DNA from: an uncultured Collinsella sp.
Lineage (GTDB): Bacteria; Actinomycetota; Coriobacteriia; Coriobacteriales; Coriobacteriaceae
Assembly: GCA_958418185.1 (NCBI GenBank)
Contig: CATZEP010000026.1
Span: forward strand, 1-14,802
Reading direction: 5' to 3'
DNA: 14,802 nt
Shown here: positions 1 to 6,752 of the stretch, in pieces
How the letters are laid out: every line of letters begins with the position of its first letter
How positions within the stretch are numbered: the first letter of the stretch is position 1
Program-made: the position numbers and the translations under genes
Notes under the pieces: model-generated
The model's database searches: none
What the model was told of the DNA's origin: nothing
Seen by the model: the letters and a program-made list of their open reading frames with translations, nothing else

Positions 1-918
1 GATGGGGTCAAGCGCGACCACGCCGTCTCGCGTATGAAAGCTCGCTTGGAAAAGTCGGGTATGGTTGAGTTCAACCTCGATGAACGCGACATGACGAAAG
101 ATCCCGATATCGAGTCGATCATCGGCTCGCTCAATACCTTTCCCATGGGCAGCGAGTTTCGCCTGGTGATCCTCGACGGCTGCTCCAAGCTTGCCAAGGC
201 GGTCTCGGAACCGCTTGTCGAGTACCTCGCAAGTCCCAGCCCCACGACGGTCTGTCTCATTATTGCCGACTCACTTGCCAAGAATACGCGCCTGTATAAG
301 GCAATCGCCAAGATTGACAAGAAGGCCGTGATCGACTGTTCGGGCACCAAGCGCTGGGAGCTCCCGCGCCGCGTGCAGCAGATGGCGACGCAGCACGGAA
401 AGTCCATCTCTACGGCCGCCGCCGAGGAGCTCGTTTCGCGCTCGGGCGAGAACACTCGTATGCTCGATAACGACTTGACCAAGCTTGCCCAGATGGTCGA
501 GGCGCCACAAATTGAGCTTGCCGATGTGGAGCGCTGGATCGTGCGCACGGCCGAGGTCCAACCTTGGGACTTTCTCAATGCGGTCTCGGCCCGCGATATG
601 CGGCGATCGCTCGAGCTCTTTAATCTGCTGCCCGTCAAGAGCTATGTGTGGACCTACACGCTGCTATGCGGTCGCATCCGCGAGTTGATCGTCGCCAAGG
701 CGCTCGACTCTCGCGGGCAGGGGCGTGAGCTCGCCGCGACACTCAAGCTTCAGGCCTGGCAGGTCAAGAATCACCTGACCTGGGCACGCCGCTTTTCGAT
801 GGCGGAGCTTGTCGCTGCGCTCGAGGGCGCGGTCGATGTGGAGCTCGCACTGAAGGGCTCGGCCGATTCCCAGACCGCGCTTTTGCTCTGGATTACGAAC
901 ATCTTGAGAAAATCGTGA
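1..918 (+). CDS. holA: DNA polymerase III delta subunit (HolA), 5' end missing
   Basis: This is the clamp-loader delta subunit, which opens the beta sliding clamp during loading onto DNA. Frame 1 is open from the first base of the window with no stop, so the gene starts upstream; the ATG at 34 is internal. About 305 codons are visible, against roughly 330-350 for the family. The visible protein begins in the N-terminal nucleotide-binding-like domain (FNLDERDM, then SLNTFPMGSEFRLVILDG). A middle segment follows with the EELVSRSGENTRMLDNDLTKLA helices. The C-terminal helical domain ends in VELALKGSADSQTALLLWITNILRK, the typical delta 'LKG' ending. The Walker A lysine is normally absent in delta, and no P-loop is seen. 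The next gene is rpsT, an order (holA-rpsT) common in Gram-positive bacteria. Family assignment is confident; the true start cannot be seen. Confidence 0.88.
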   Translation, partial: DGVKRDHAVSRMKARLEKSGMVEFNLDERDMTKDPDIESIIGSLNTFPMGSEFRLVILDGCSKLAKAVSEPLVEYLASPSPTTVCLIIADSLAKNTRLYKAIAKIDKKAVIDCSGTKRWELPRRVQQMATQHGKSISTAAAEELVSRSGENTRMLDNDLTKLAQMVEAPQIELADVERWIVRTAEVQPWDFLNAVSARDMRRSLELFNLLPVKSYVWTYTLLCGRIRELIVAKALDSRGQGRELAATLKLQAWQVKNHLTWARRFSMAELVAALEGAVDVELALKGSADSQTALLLWITNILRKS

Positions 919-967
919 TGATACCTGCCTATTTGACAAATTCGTTCTATCCCTTTGAGGGGGAGCG

Positions 968-976
968 TGCTATAGT
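968..976 (+). promoter_or_regulatory. Extended -10 promoter for rpsT
   Basis: The sequence TGCTATAGT is a good extended -10 element (TGn followed by TATAGT at 971-976), placing transcription start near 983, about 70 bases before the rpsT start. A perfect TTGACA sits at 933-938 but is 32 bases from the -10 hexamer, too far to act as its ordinary -35 box. No good -35 lies at 16-18 bases. Promoter location is inference from motif; the -10 match is seen directly. Confidence 0.6.
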
Positions 977-986
977 AGGCGCTTGC

Positions 987-1015
987 ATGACCTCACCGTG
1001 TCTCAGAGGTGTCAT
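987..1015 (+). promoter_or_regulatory. Possible stem-loop in rpsT leader
   Basis: ATGACCTC (987-994) can pair with GAGGTGTCAT (1006-1015), leaving a two-base bulge and an 11-base loop. It begins almost at the predicted transcript start and ends about 35 bases before the start codon. S20 synthesis is autoregulated at translation in E. coli, so a leader structure is plausible, but this fold is short and unproven. Confidence 0.3.
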
Positions 1016-1051
1016 ACATTTTTTGCAAGGAACTCGAAAGGAACTCCAGAA

Positions 1052-1318
1052 GTGGCAAACATCAAGTCTCAGAAGAAGCGTATCCGCACCAATGAGGCAG
1101 CTCGCATGCGTAACAAGGCTGTCAAGTCCGAGCTCAAGACGCTGACCAAGCACGTCCAGTCCGCCGTCGCCGAGGGCGACGCCGAGAAGGCCCAGGCTGC
1201 CCTCAAGACCGTCACCAAGCGTCTCGACATGGCTGCCGCCAAGCATGTTATCCACAAGAACCAGGCTTCCAACCGCAAGTCCGGTCTTGCCAAGCTCGTG
1301 AACAGCATCAACGCCTAA
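1052..1318 (+). CDS. rpsT: 30S ribosomal protein S20
   Basis: S20 is a primary 16S rRNA-binding protein of the small subunit. The product is 88 residues, the usual size. It opens (V/M)ANIKSQKKRIRTNEAARMRN, the hallmark S20 N terminus, and continues as lysine-rich helices ending in SNRKSGLAKLVNSINA. The start is the GTG at 1052, preceded by a Shine-Dalgarno-like AAAGGA at 1037-1042. The longer frame opening with TTG at 983 would start at the predicted transcription start and add non-S20 sequence, so it is rejected. The gene is monocistronic here: it has its own promoter upstream and a strong terminator downstream. Codon use is restricted (AAG, CTC, GTC, GCC), as expected for a highly expressed gene. 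Confidence 0.96.
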   Translation: MANIKSQKKRIRTNEAARMRNKAVKSELKTLTKHVQSAVAEGDAEKAQAALKTVTKRLDMAAAKHVIHKNQASNRKSGLAKLVNSINA

Positions 1319-1352
1319 GTTGTAAATTTCACACCACACAGATTACGCGCAT

Positions 1353-1389
1353 AAATGGAGCCTGTTTTATGGAACAGGCTCCATTTTTT
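1353..1389 (+). terminator. Rho-independent terminator of rpsT
   Basis: A perfect 14-base inverted repeat (1353-1366 with 1373-1386, core GGAGCCTGTT/AACAGGCTCC) has a six-base loop, TTATGG, and a T-run at 1384-1389. It ends rpsT transcription. It contains an in-frame ATG at 1355 that would extend lepA upstream; the terminator makes that start very unlikely. Confidence 0.95.
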
Positions 1390-1392
1390 GTA

Positions 1393-1407
1393 CCGCTCGG
1401 GTAAGAT
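1393..1407 (+). promoter_or_regulatory. Promoter (-10) of lepA, adjacent to start codon
   Basis: CCGCTCGGGTAAGAT contains a -10-like TAAGAT at 1402-1407. With the usual six-base gap, transcription would begin at about 1414, one base before the lepA ATG, giving an essentially leaderless mRNA. No good -35 box is visible, because that position falls in the terminator T-run. The first eleven bases, CCGCTCGGGTA, recur exactly at 5511-5521 upstream of the first dnaJ. Confidence 0.55.
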
Positions 1408-1414
1408 AGTCCGC

Positions 1415-3226
1415 ATGAATACTTCAATTGACATTTCCCACATCCGCAACTTCTCGATCGTTGCGCACATCGACCATGGCAAGTCCACGATCAGTGACCG
1501 CATCCTCGAGCTCACCCATACCGTCGACGAGCGCGATATGGAGTCGCAACTGCTCGACACCATGGATATCGAGCGCGAGCGCGGCATCACGATCAAGTCC
1601 AATGCCGTTCGCGTGTCCTATGACGCCGATGATGGTGAGACGTATCAGTTCAACCTGATCGATACACCGGGCCACGTGGACTTTACCTATGAGGTCTCGC
1701 GTTCGCTGGCCGCTTGCGAGGGCGCGGTACTCGTCGTCGACGCCACGCAGGGCGTCGAGGCGCAGACCGTCTCCAACGCGACGCTCGCCATGAACGCTAA
1801 TCTGGATATCGTGCCCGCCATCAACAAGATCGACCTGCCGTCGGCACACCCCGACGAGGTTAAGACCGAGATCGAGGATGATCTGGCGATTCCTGCCGAC
1901 GATGCCGTATGCGTATCGGGCAAGACCGGCGAGGGCATCCACGACCTACTGGAGTCCATTGTCTTTTTGATTTCGCCGCCCAAGGGCGATGCGAACGCGC
2001 CGCTCAAAGCACTTATCCTGGATTCGTATTTTGATGAGTACCGCGGCGTCGTTGCCACGGTCCGCGTCTTTGACGGTTCCATCAAGAAGGGCGATACCCT
2101 GCGCATGATGCAGGCAGAAGGTGACTTCTTGGTCGACGGCGTGGGCGTCAAGCGTCCCGCCGAGACCCCGGTCGACGCACTGACGGTTGGCGAGGTGGGC
2201 TACGTGGTCACGGGCCTGAAGGATCCCGAGGCCGTGCACGTGGGCGATACCCTCACGTGGGCGTCGAATCCCTGCCCCGAGCCGCTTCCCGGCTACCGCG
2301 AGGCCAAGCCCATGGTCTATACGGGCCTGTTCCCGATCGACAACAAGGATTACGAGAACCTGCGCGACGCTCTCGATAAGCTGCATGTCAATGACCCGTC
2401 GTTGGTGTGGGAGCCCGAGACCTCGGTGGCGCTCGGCTTTGGTTTCCGCGTGGGCTTCTTGGGCCTGCTGCACATGGAGGTCGTCAAGGAGCGCCTGGAG
2501 CGCGAGTTCAATCTGGATTTGATTGCCACGAGCCCTTCGGTGGACTATCACGTCTATAAGACCGACGGCGAGATGATTGATGTCCGCAGCCCGCAAGATC
2601 TGCCCGAGGCTACGCGCATCGAGCGCATCGAGGAGCCTTACCTCAAGGCCAAGATTATCTGCCCGCCCGAGTATACGGGTGCCGTCATGCAGCTCGCCAT
2701 CGAGCACCGCGGCATTACGACCGACATGATCCATCTCACGAGCAAATCGGTCGAGATGCGCTTTGACATGCCGCTTGCCGAGCTCATCCTGGACTTCTTT
2801 GACCAGCTCAAGAGCCGTACCAAGGGCTATGCCTCGCTCGACTATGAGTTCAACGAGTATCGTCCCTCCGAGCTCGTCAAGCTCGATATTTTGCTTTCGG
2901 GCGACGAGGTGGACGCGCTTTCGTTTATCGTGCACAAGGACAAGGCCTATGGCCTGGCACGCGGTCTGTGCGACAAGCTCAAGGAGATTATCCCCCGCCA
3001 GCTGTTCGAGGTGCCTATTCAGGGCGCTATCGGCAACAAGATCATCGCCCGCTCCACCGTCAAGGCGCGCCGCAAGGACGTTTTGGCCAAGTGCTATGGT
3101 GGCGATATCTCGCGTAAGCGCAAGCTGCTCGAAAAGCAGAAAGAGGGCAAGAAGCGCATGAAGGCCATCGGCTCGGTCGAGGTTCCGCAGGAGGCCTTTA
3201 TGGCGATCCTCAAGGTGGACGAGTAG
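1415..3226 (+). CDS. lepA: Elongation factor 4 / translational GTPase LepA
   Basis: LepA is a ribosome-binding GTPase related to EF-G, implicated in ribosome back-translocation and 30S biogenesis. The product is 603 residues, typical of the family. GTPase motifs are intact: AHIDHGKS (17-24), ERERGITI in switch I (53-60), DTPGHVDF (83-90) and NKID (137-140), followed by SGKTGEG as G5. Later EF-G-like domains are recognisable (VGFLGLLHMEVVKERLEREF). The lysine-rich LepA-specific C terminus contains IGNKIIARSTVKA and YGGDISRKRKLLEKQKEGKKRMK, diagnostic against EF-G and TypA. The start is the ATG at 1415 because the alternative at 1355 lies in the rpsT terminator. No Shine-Dalgarno precedes it, consistent with a leaderless transcript. 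The stop is four bases before dus. Confidence 0.97.
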   Translation: MNTSIDISHIRNFSIVAHIDHGKSTISDRILELTHTVDERDMESQLLDTMDIERERGITIKSNAVRVSYDADDGETYQFNLIDTPGHVDFTYEVSRSLAACEGAVLVVDATQGVEAQTVSNATLAMNANLDIVPAINKIDLPSAHPDEVKTEIEDDLAIPADDAVCVSGKTGEGIHDLLESIVFLISPPKGDANAPLKALILDSYFDEYRGVVATVRVFDGSIKKGDTLRMMQAEGDFLVDGVGVKRPAETPVDALTVGEVGYVVTGLKDPEAVHVGDTLTWASNPCPEPLPGYREAKPMVYTGLFPIDNKDYENLRDALDKLHVNDPSLVWEPETSVALGFGFRVGFLGLLHMEVVKERLEREFNLDLIATSPSVDYHVYKTDGEMIDVRSPQDLPEATRIERIEEPYLKAKIICPPEYTGAVMQLAIEHRGITTDMIHLTSKSVEMRFDMPLAELILDFFDQLKSRTKGYASLDYEFNEYRPSELVKLDILLSGDEVDALSFIVHKDKAYGLARGLCDKLKEIIPRQLFEVPIQGAIGNKIIARSTVKARRKDVLAKCYGGDISRKRKLLEKQKEGKKRMKAIGSVEVPQEAFMAILKVDE

Positions 3227-3230
3227 GCCC

Positions 3231-4274
3231 ATGGCGCTTTCTGAATACAGTACGCGGCTGCTGGGTGCCTATGCCGAGCAGCCGTTCCTTATGGCTCCCA
3301 TGGCGGGCGTAACCGACCCCGCCTATCGCATCATGTGCCGTCGCCGTGGTGCCAATCTTGCCTATAGCGAGATGGTGAGCGTGGCAGGCCTTGCCTATGC
3401 CAGCAATAAGACGTGGCGTCTGGTGCTGCCGGCCGACGAGGAGCAGCAAATCTGCGTGCAGCTCTTTGGTTCCAAGCCCGATCAGTTTGCGAGTGCCGTC
3501 GCTGCCGTCGAGGAACGTGTGGGCGATCGCCTGTCTTTGATTGATATCAACATGGCGTGCCCAGCTCGCAAGGTTGTCACCAAGGGCGAGGGCTCGGCGC
3601 TTATGCGCACGCCAGAGCTGGCAGAGAAGATCGTCGAGGCGGCGGTGGGCGCGGCGCACGTGCCCGTGACCGTAAAGATCCGTAAGGGCTTTTATGCCGA
3701 GGACCGCAATGCCGCGACATTTGCTCAGATGCTTGAGGGTGCAGGGACTGCCGCAGTCGCCGTGCATGGCCGCTGTGCCACGCAGCTCTATACGGGCCAG
3801 GCCGATTGGTCGGTCGTCGATGAGGTCGCAGATGCCGTCGAGATTCCCGTGATCGGTTCGGGCGACGTTTTCTCGGCCGAGGATGCCGCGGAGCATCTGC
3901 GCAACTCGGGTGCCAGCGCGGTGTTCATTGCGCGCGGTATCTATGGCAATCCCTGGGTGTTCGGCGATGCTCGCGCCCTTGCTCTCGATGGCGCGCCGGT
4001 GCCGGAGCGTAGCTCGGTCGAGCGACTGGATGCCCTGCGCGAGCATCTGACGCTCACGCACGAGCTGTTGCCGCTCATGTCGCGTGCCCGTACGTACGCG
4101 AGCTGGTATCTAAAGGGCATGCCCCATGCTGCGGCCTGGCGCGCTCAGGTGGTGCGTTGCTCCACATACGAGGAGTTCATGGCACTGGTCGATGATATCG
4201 AGCACGATGTGGTGGCCTGCGAGGCCGCACTTGCCGCCGGCGAGTCGGTGCCCGCTCATCCGCTGGAGGCCTAA
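3231..4274 (+). CDS. dus: tRNA-dihydrouridine synthase, DusB-like
   Basis: This FMN enzyme reduces uridine to dihydrouridine in the tRNA D-loop using NADPH. The product is 347 residues, a normal length. The TIM-barrel opens with PFLMAPMAGVTDPAYR (18-33). The catalytic cysteine is Cys110 in NMACPARKV; most family members have NMGCP at this point, so Gly is replaced by Ala. An FMN-contacting lysine lies in VTVKIRKG (Lys149). VHGRCATQLYTGQADW and IGSGDVFSAEDA with ARGIYGNPW complete the flavin site. The helical C-terminal tRNA-binding part is present. The ATG is four bases after lepA with only a weak AAGGTGG 13 bases upstream, so translational coupling is likely. hemW follows two bases after the stop. 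The exact Dus subtype is inferred. Confidence 0.93.
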   Translation: MALSEYSTRLLGAYAEQPFLMAPMAGVTDPAYRIMCRRRGANLAYSEMVSVAGLAYASNKTWRLVLPADEEQQICVQLFGSKPDQFASAVAAVEERVGDRLSLIDINMACPARKVVTKGEGSALMRTPELAEKIVEAAVGAAHVPVTVKIRKGFYAEDRNAATFAQMLEGAGTAAVAVHGRCATQLYTGQADWSVVDEVADAVEIPVIGSGDVFSAEDAAEHLRNSGASAVFIARGIYGNPWVFGDARALALDGAPVPERSSVERLDALREHLTLTHELLPLMSRARTYASWYLKGMPHAAAWRAQVVRCSTYEEFMALVDDIEHDVVACEAALAAGESVPAHPLEA

Positions 4275-4276
4275 CG

Positions 4277-5509
4277 GTGGCCGTTACCGCGCTGTACGTG
4301 CATGTGCCGTTTTGCGCCCAAAAATGCCGGTACTGTGACTTTGACTCACGCAGTTTTGCTCCGTGCAACATGAGCGTTGCGCTCGATACCTATTTTGAGC
4401 AGTTGTATGCGCGCCTCGATGCCTTTGGCGACGCAGGCGCGCTTGCACAGATCCGCACCGTCTATGTTGGCGGCGGCACGCCGTCGCTGGCGGGGGAGCG
4501 TTTGGTAGAATTTGCCCGGCGTATCTCTGCGTGGTGCAAGCCTGTTGAGTTTACCTGCGAGGCCAATCCCGAATCGCTGACCGCAGAGCTTGCCACTGCG
4601 CTTGCCGGGGTGGGTGTCACGCGCGTCTCTCTGGGCGTGCAAACGCTCGATAACGCCGAACTTACCGCCATCGGCCGTATTCACGATGCCGATCGGGCGC
4701 TCGCTGCCATCGCGACGGTCAAGGACGCTGGGCTCGATGTGTCGTGCGACCTGATGTGCGGTCTTCCCGGGCAAACCGCCGTTAGTTGGCAGCGCACGCT
4801 CGATGGCGTGTTGGCGGCGGCGCCGCATCATGTGTCGGTGTACCCGCTCACGCTCGAGGAGGGCACGCCGCTCTACCGCATGGCGTGTCGCGACGAGTCG
4901 CTCGAGCCCGACGAGGATTTCCAGGCTGCATGCATGGACGCGGCGCGTGAGCGCCTGGGTGCGGCCGGCTATCACCCGTATGAGGTGGCAAGCTACGCGC
5001 TCGACGGCCATGAGTGCGCCCACAACATTGCCTATTGGACCGGACAGGGCTATCTGGGTTTGGGCCGCTCTGCCGCCGGTATGCTCGACGCCGAGGATTT
5101 CGATCGCTTGGCCGGGCTGTTTCCCGACGTGCTTGCTCGCGGCGATGCGTATCGCGTGCGCTTGGTGCAACGCGACGATGCCGCGACGACGTTTGATGCC
5201 GAGTATCTGTCGCAGCGCGAGGCGGCGGCCGAGGATTTGATGCTTGCCTGTCGCATGACGCGTGGCATTGGGCCCGATCTGTTGGTTCGCTCGGCAAGCG
5301 TGATCGCTGCAGATGAGTTGGCGGCGGCCTGCGACCGTGCGGTCGAGTTGGGCCTTGCCACCTGGGTGCCCGATCATATTGAAGGACATGCGGGGCGCGT
5401 CACCTCGAAAGACGTTATCGCAGGTCGCGTCCGTGCTCGTTTAGCGCCCACTCACTTGGGCTGGCTCGATGGAAATGTGCTGTTCGAGCTGTTTTGGGGT
5501 CTAGCCTAG
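4277..5509 (+). CDS. hemW: Radical SAM heme chaperone HemW
   Basis: HemW binds heme and a [4Fe-4S] cluster and is thought to deliver heme to client proteins; it was long misnamed oxygen-independent coproporphyrinogen oxidase. The product is 410 residues, slightly longer than the usual 375-390. The cluster motif CAQKCRYC is at Cys13, Cys17 and Cys20, followed by DF. True HemN has a further cysteine two residues on, so this argues for HemW. GGGTPS (65-70), SLGVQTL, DLMCGLPGQT, VYPLTLEEGTPL and HNIAYWTGQGYLGLG are HemW signatures. A winged-helix-like C-terminal region contains LACRMTRGI. The start is GTG at 4277, with TGGAGG (4264-4269) inside the end of dus as ribosome site. The gene sits in a lepA-dus-hemW operon; lepA-hemW linkage is widespread. 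Confidence 0.94.
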   Translation: MAVTALYVHVPFCAQKCRYCDFDSRSFAPCNMSVALDTYFEQLYARLDAFGDAGALAQIRTVYVGGGTPSLAGERLVEFARRISAWCKPVEFTCEANPESLTAELATALAGVGVTRVSLGVQTLDNAELTAIGRIHDADRALAAIATVKDAGLDVSCDLMCGLPGQTAVSWQRTLDGVLAAAPHHVSVYPLTLEEGTPLYRMACRDESLEPDEDFQAACMDAARERLGAAGYHPYEVASYALDGHECAHNIAYWTGQGYLGLGRSAAGMLDAEDFDRLAGLFPDVLARGDAYRVRLVQRDDAATTFDAEYLSQREAAAEDLMLACRMTRGIGPDLLVRSASVIAADELAAACDRAVELGLATWVPDHIEGHAGRVTSKDVIAGRVRARLAPTHLGWLDGNVLFELFWGLA

Positions 5510-5510
5510 G

Positions 5511-5525
5511 CCGCTCGGGTAGAAT
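5511..5525 (+). promoter_or_regulatory. Promoter (-10) of first dnaJ
   Basis: CCGCTCGGGTAGAAT carries the -10 hexamer TAGAAT (5520-5525), placing transcription start near 5532. The CCGCTCGGGTA part is identical to the lepA promoter region at 1393-1403, and both are followed within eleven bases by CCGCA. No convincing -35 box is visible. No CIRCE or HAIR heat-shock operator was found near it. Confidence 0.55.
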
Positions 5526-5541
5526 TACCGCAATATATACG

Positions 5542-5558
5542 CTGCTGTGAGCAGGAGG
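5542..5558 (+). promoter_or_regulatory. Ribosome binding site of first dnaJ, beside a short hairpin
   Basis: AGGAGG at 5553-5558 lies nine bases before the ATG at 5568 and decides that start over the upstream GTG at 5547 (which precedes the site) and the ATG at 5577 (too distant). CTGCT (5542-5546) can pair with AGCAG (5550-5554) across a three-base loop, so the hairpin's 3' arm covers the first two bases of the site. The hairpin is weak and its role is speculative. Confidence 0.55.
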
Positions 5559-5567
5559 TTGCCGCGC

Positions 5568-6671
5568 ATGGCGACGATGAACGAAAAAGATTACTACGAG
5601 ATTTTGGGTGTCTCCAAGGACGCCACCTCGCGTGATATACAGAAAGCCTTCCAGCAAAAGGCCCGCAAGCTCCATCCGGACGTCAACAAAGAACCGGATG
5701 CCGAGGAAAAGTTCAAAGAGGTTTCCGAGGCCTATGCTGTGCTTTCGGACGAGCAGAAGCGTGCGCGCTACGACGCCATGCGCTCGGGCAATCCCTTTGC
5801 CGGCGCTCCCACGGCTTCGCCCTATGGCGGCGGTTACGCCGGCAGCGCGGGCTACGGCAATCCCTTTGAGGGCGGCTTTCCCTTTGGTGGCGCCTGGGGT
5901 CAGCCGCGTCGCGGGCAGGCTGCCTATAATCCCGAGAACGGCGCCAACGTGGTCGTCGATATCAAGCTCGACGCTAAGGAGGCCAAGGGCGGTGCCCGCA
6001 AGACCGTCCGCTATACGCGCTTCGATACCTGTGGCCACTGTGGCGGCTCGGGTTCTGTTTCGTCCGAGCATGCACATACCTGTCCGAGCTGCGGTGGTCG
6101 CGGCCACATCGATGTCGACCTGTCCTTCCTGTTCGGTGCCGGCACGTTTCAGTCGGTCTGCCCCGAGTGCGGCGGTTCCGGTAAGGTCGTCGCCGACCCC
6201 TGCCCCGATTGCGGCGGCAGCGGCCGTGTCCGTGTGACCTCCGAGCAGACGATTGAGTTTCCTGCCGGTACGCACGATGGCGACGAGGTCCGCATTGGCG
6301 GCATGGGTCACGCCGGCACCAACGGTGCCTCGGGTGGCGATCTGGTCGGCCGCGCTCATGTCGAGGCCGAGCGTCTGGAGGGCAAGGCCCGTACCGGTTT
6401 TTACCTGATGGGCATCGTGGCGCCGTTTTTGGTGCTGTCGGCCATCTCGGGCGTGTTCTCGGCCTTTGCCGTGATGTGCTTTATTCCGTTTGCCATGGGC
6501 CTGTTCATGGTGGTCTCGGACGGCGTGCTGCACCGCAGCCTGCTGTGGTGGAAGCGCGGCGCGATGCAGTTTGCCAACGGTTTTGCCAACGGATTTATGT
6601 TTGCGCTCGTGTCGGTTTGGTTTGCGAGCTGCTCGCAACGTGCCATGCTTTCGCCCTACGCAATGCAATAA
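5568..6671 (+). CDS. DnaJ-like co-chaperone with C-terminal membrane segments
   Basis: This is a J-domain protein expected to stimulate Hsp70 (DnaK) ATPase activity. It has 367 residues. The J domain spans about 8-70 with the essential HPD at 36-38. A Gly/Phe-rich linker runs about 74-112 (YGNPFEGGFPFGGAWGQ). Four CxxCxGxG zinc-finger repeats start at Cys155, Cys172, Cys198 and Cys212. The first peptide-binding domain begins (VVVDIKLDAKEAKGG; IEFPAGTHDGDEVRIGG) but stops near residue 270. In place of the rest of it and the dimerisation domain there are hydrophobic stretches at about 278-299, 300-317 and 339-353, with basic residues at 322-330. Base composition and codon use do not change at the junction, so I see no sign of a frameshift. 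It has its own promoter and a strong ribosome site. A role as a membrane-tethered Hsp70 recruiter is inference. Confidence 0.85.
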   Translation: MATMNEKDYYEILGVSKDATSRDIQKAFQQKARKLHPDVNKEPDAEEKFKEVSEAYAVLSDEQKRARYDAMRSGNPFAGAPTASPYGGGYAGSAGYGNPFEGGFPFGGAWGQPRRGQAAYNPENGANVVVDIKLDAKEAKGGARKTVRYTRFDTCGHCGGSGSVSSEHAHTCPSCGGRGHIDVDLSFLFGAGTFQSVCPECGGSGKVVADPCPDCGGSGRVRVTSEQTIEFPAGTHDGDEVRIGGMGHAGTNGASGGDLVGRAHVEAERLEGKARTGFYLMGIVAPFLVLSAISGVFSAFAVMCFIPFAMGLFMVVSDGVLHRSLLWWKRGAMQFANGFANGFMFALVSVWFASCSQRAMLSPYAMQ

Positions 6672-6701
6672 CATCAAACCCTCTGTTTGCGGCCGGCCCA
6701 G

Positions 6702-6713
6702 CTTGGGTATAGG
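6702..6713 (+). promoter_or_regulatory. Possible promoter of second dnaJ
   Basis: CTTGGGTATAGG has a -10-like TATAGG at 6708-6713 with GGG before it, resembling the CTCGGGTA elements of lepA and the first dnaJ. Transcription would start near 6720, about 33 bases before the start codon. GTTTGC at 6685-6690 is a weak -35 at 17 bases. An alternative -10 is AATAAT near 6725-6730. The 81-base gap after the first dnaJ has no clear terminator, so read-through is also possible. Confidence 0.4.
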
Positions 6714-6738
6714 ACGCACTGTGACAATAATGAAAGTC

Positions 6739-6744
6739 GGAAGG
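6739..6744 (+). promoter_or_regulatory. Ribosome binding site of second dnaJ
   Basis: GGAAGG lies eight bases before the GTG at 6753 and fixes that start. The open frame extends up to 6687, but the extra 22 residues are not DnaJ-like and would begin upstream of the predicted transcript start. Confidence 0.6.
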
Positions 6745-6752
6745 ATTCGGTC

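Noticed and set aside
1355..1414. Upstream ATG that would lengthen lepA by 20 residues
   Set aside because: It lies inside the rpsT terminator stem, has no ribosome site, and the added residues do not resemble LepA.
1946..3232. 428-codon minus-strand open frame opposite lepA
   Set aside because: It is the antisense shadow of lepA in a GC-rich genome; the product has a low-complexity composition with no recognisable domain and no promoter or ribosome site.
5415..6719. 434-codon minus-strand open frame opposite hemW end and dnaJ
   Set aside because: Same antisense effect; composition is Gly, Ala, Arg and His rich, and it covers the real dnaJ and its promoter.
6672..6752. Possible terminator between the two dnaJ genes (CAAAC...GTTTG near 6675-6689 and the palindrome GGCCGGCC)
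   Set aside because: The stem is only five base pairs and no T-run follows, so termination is not supported.
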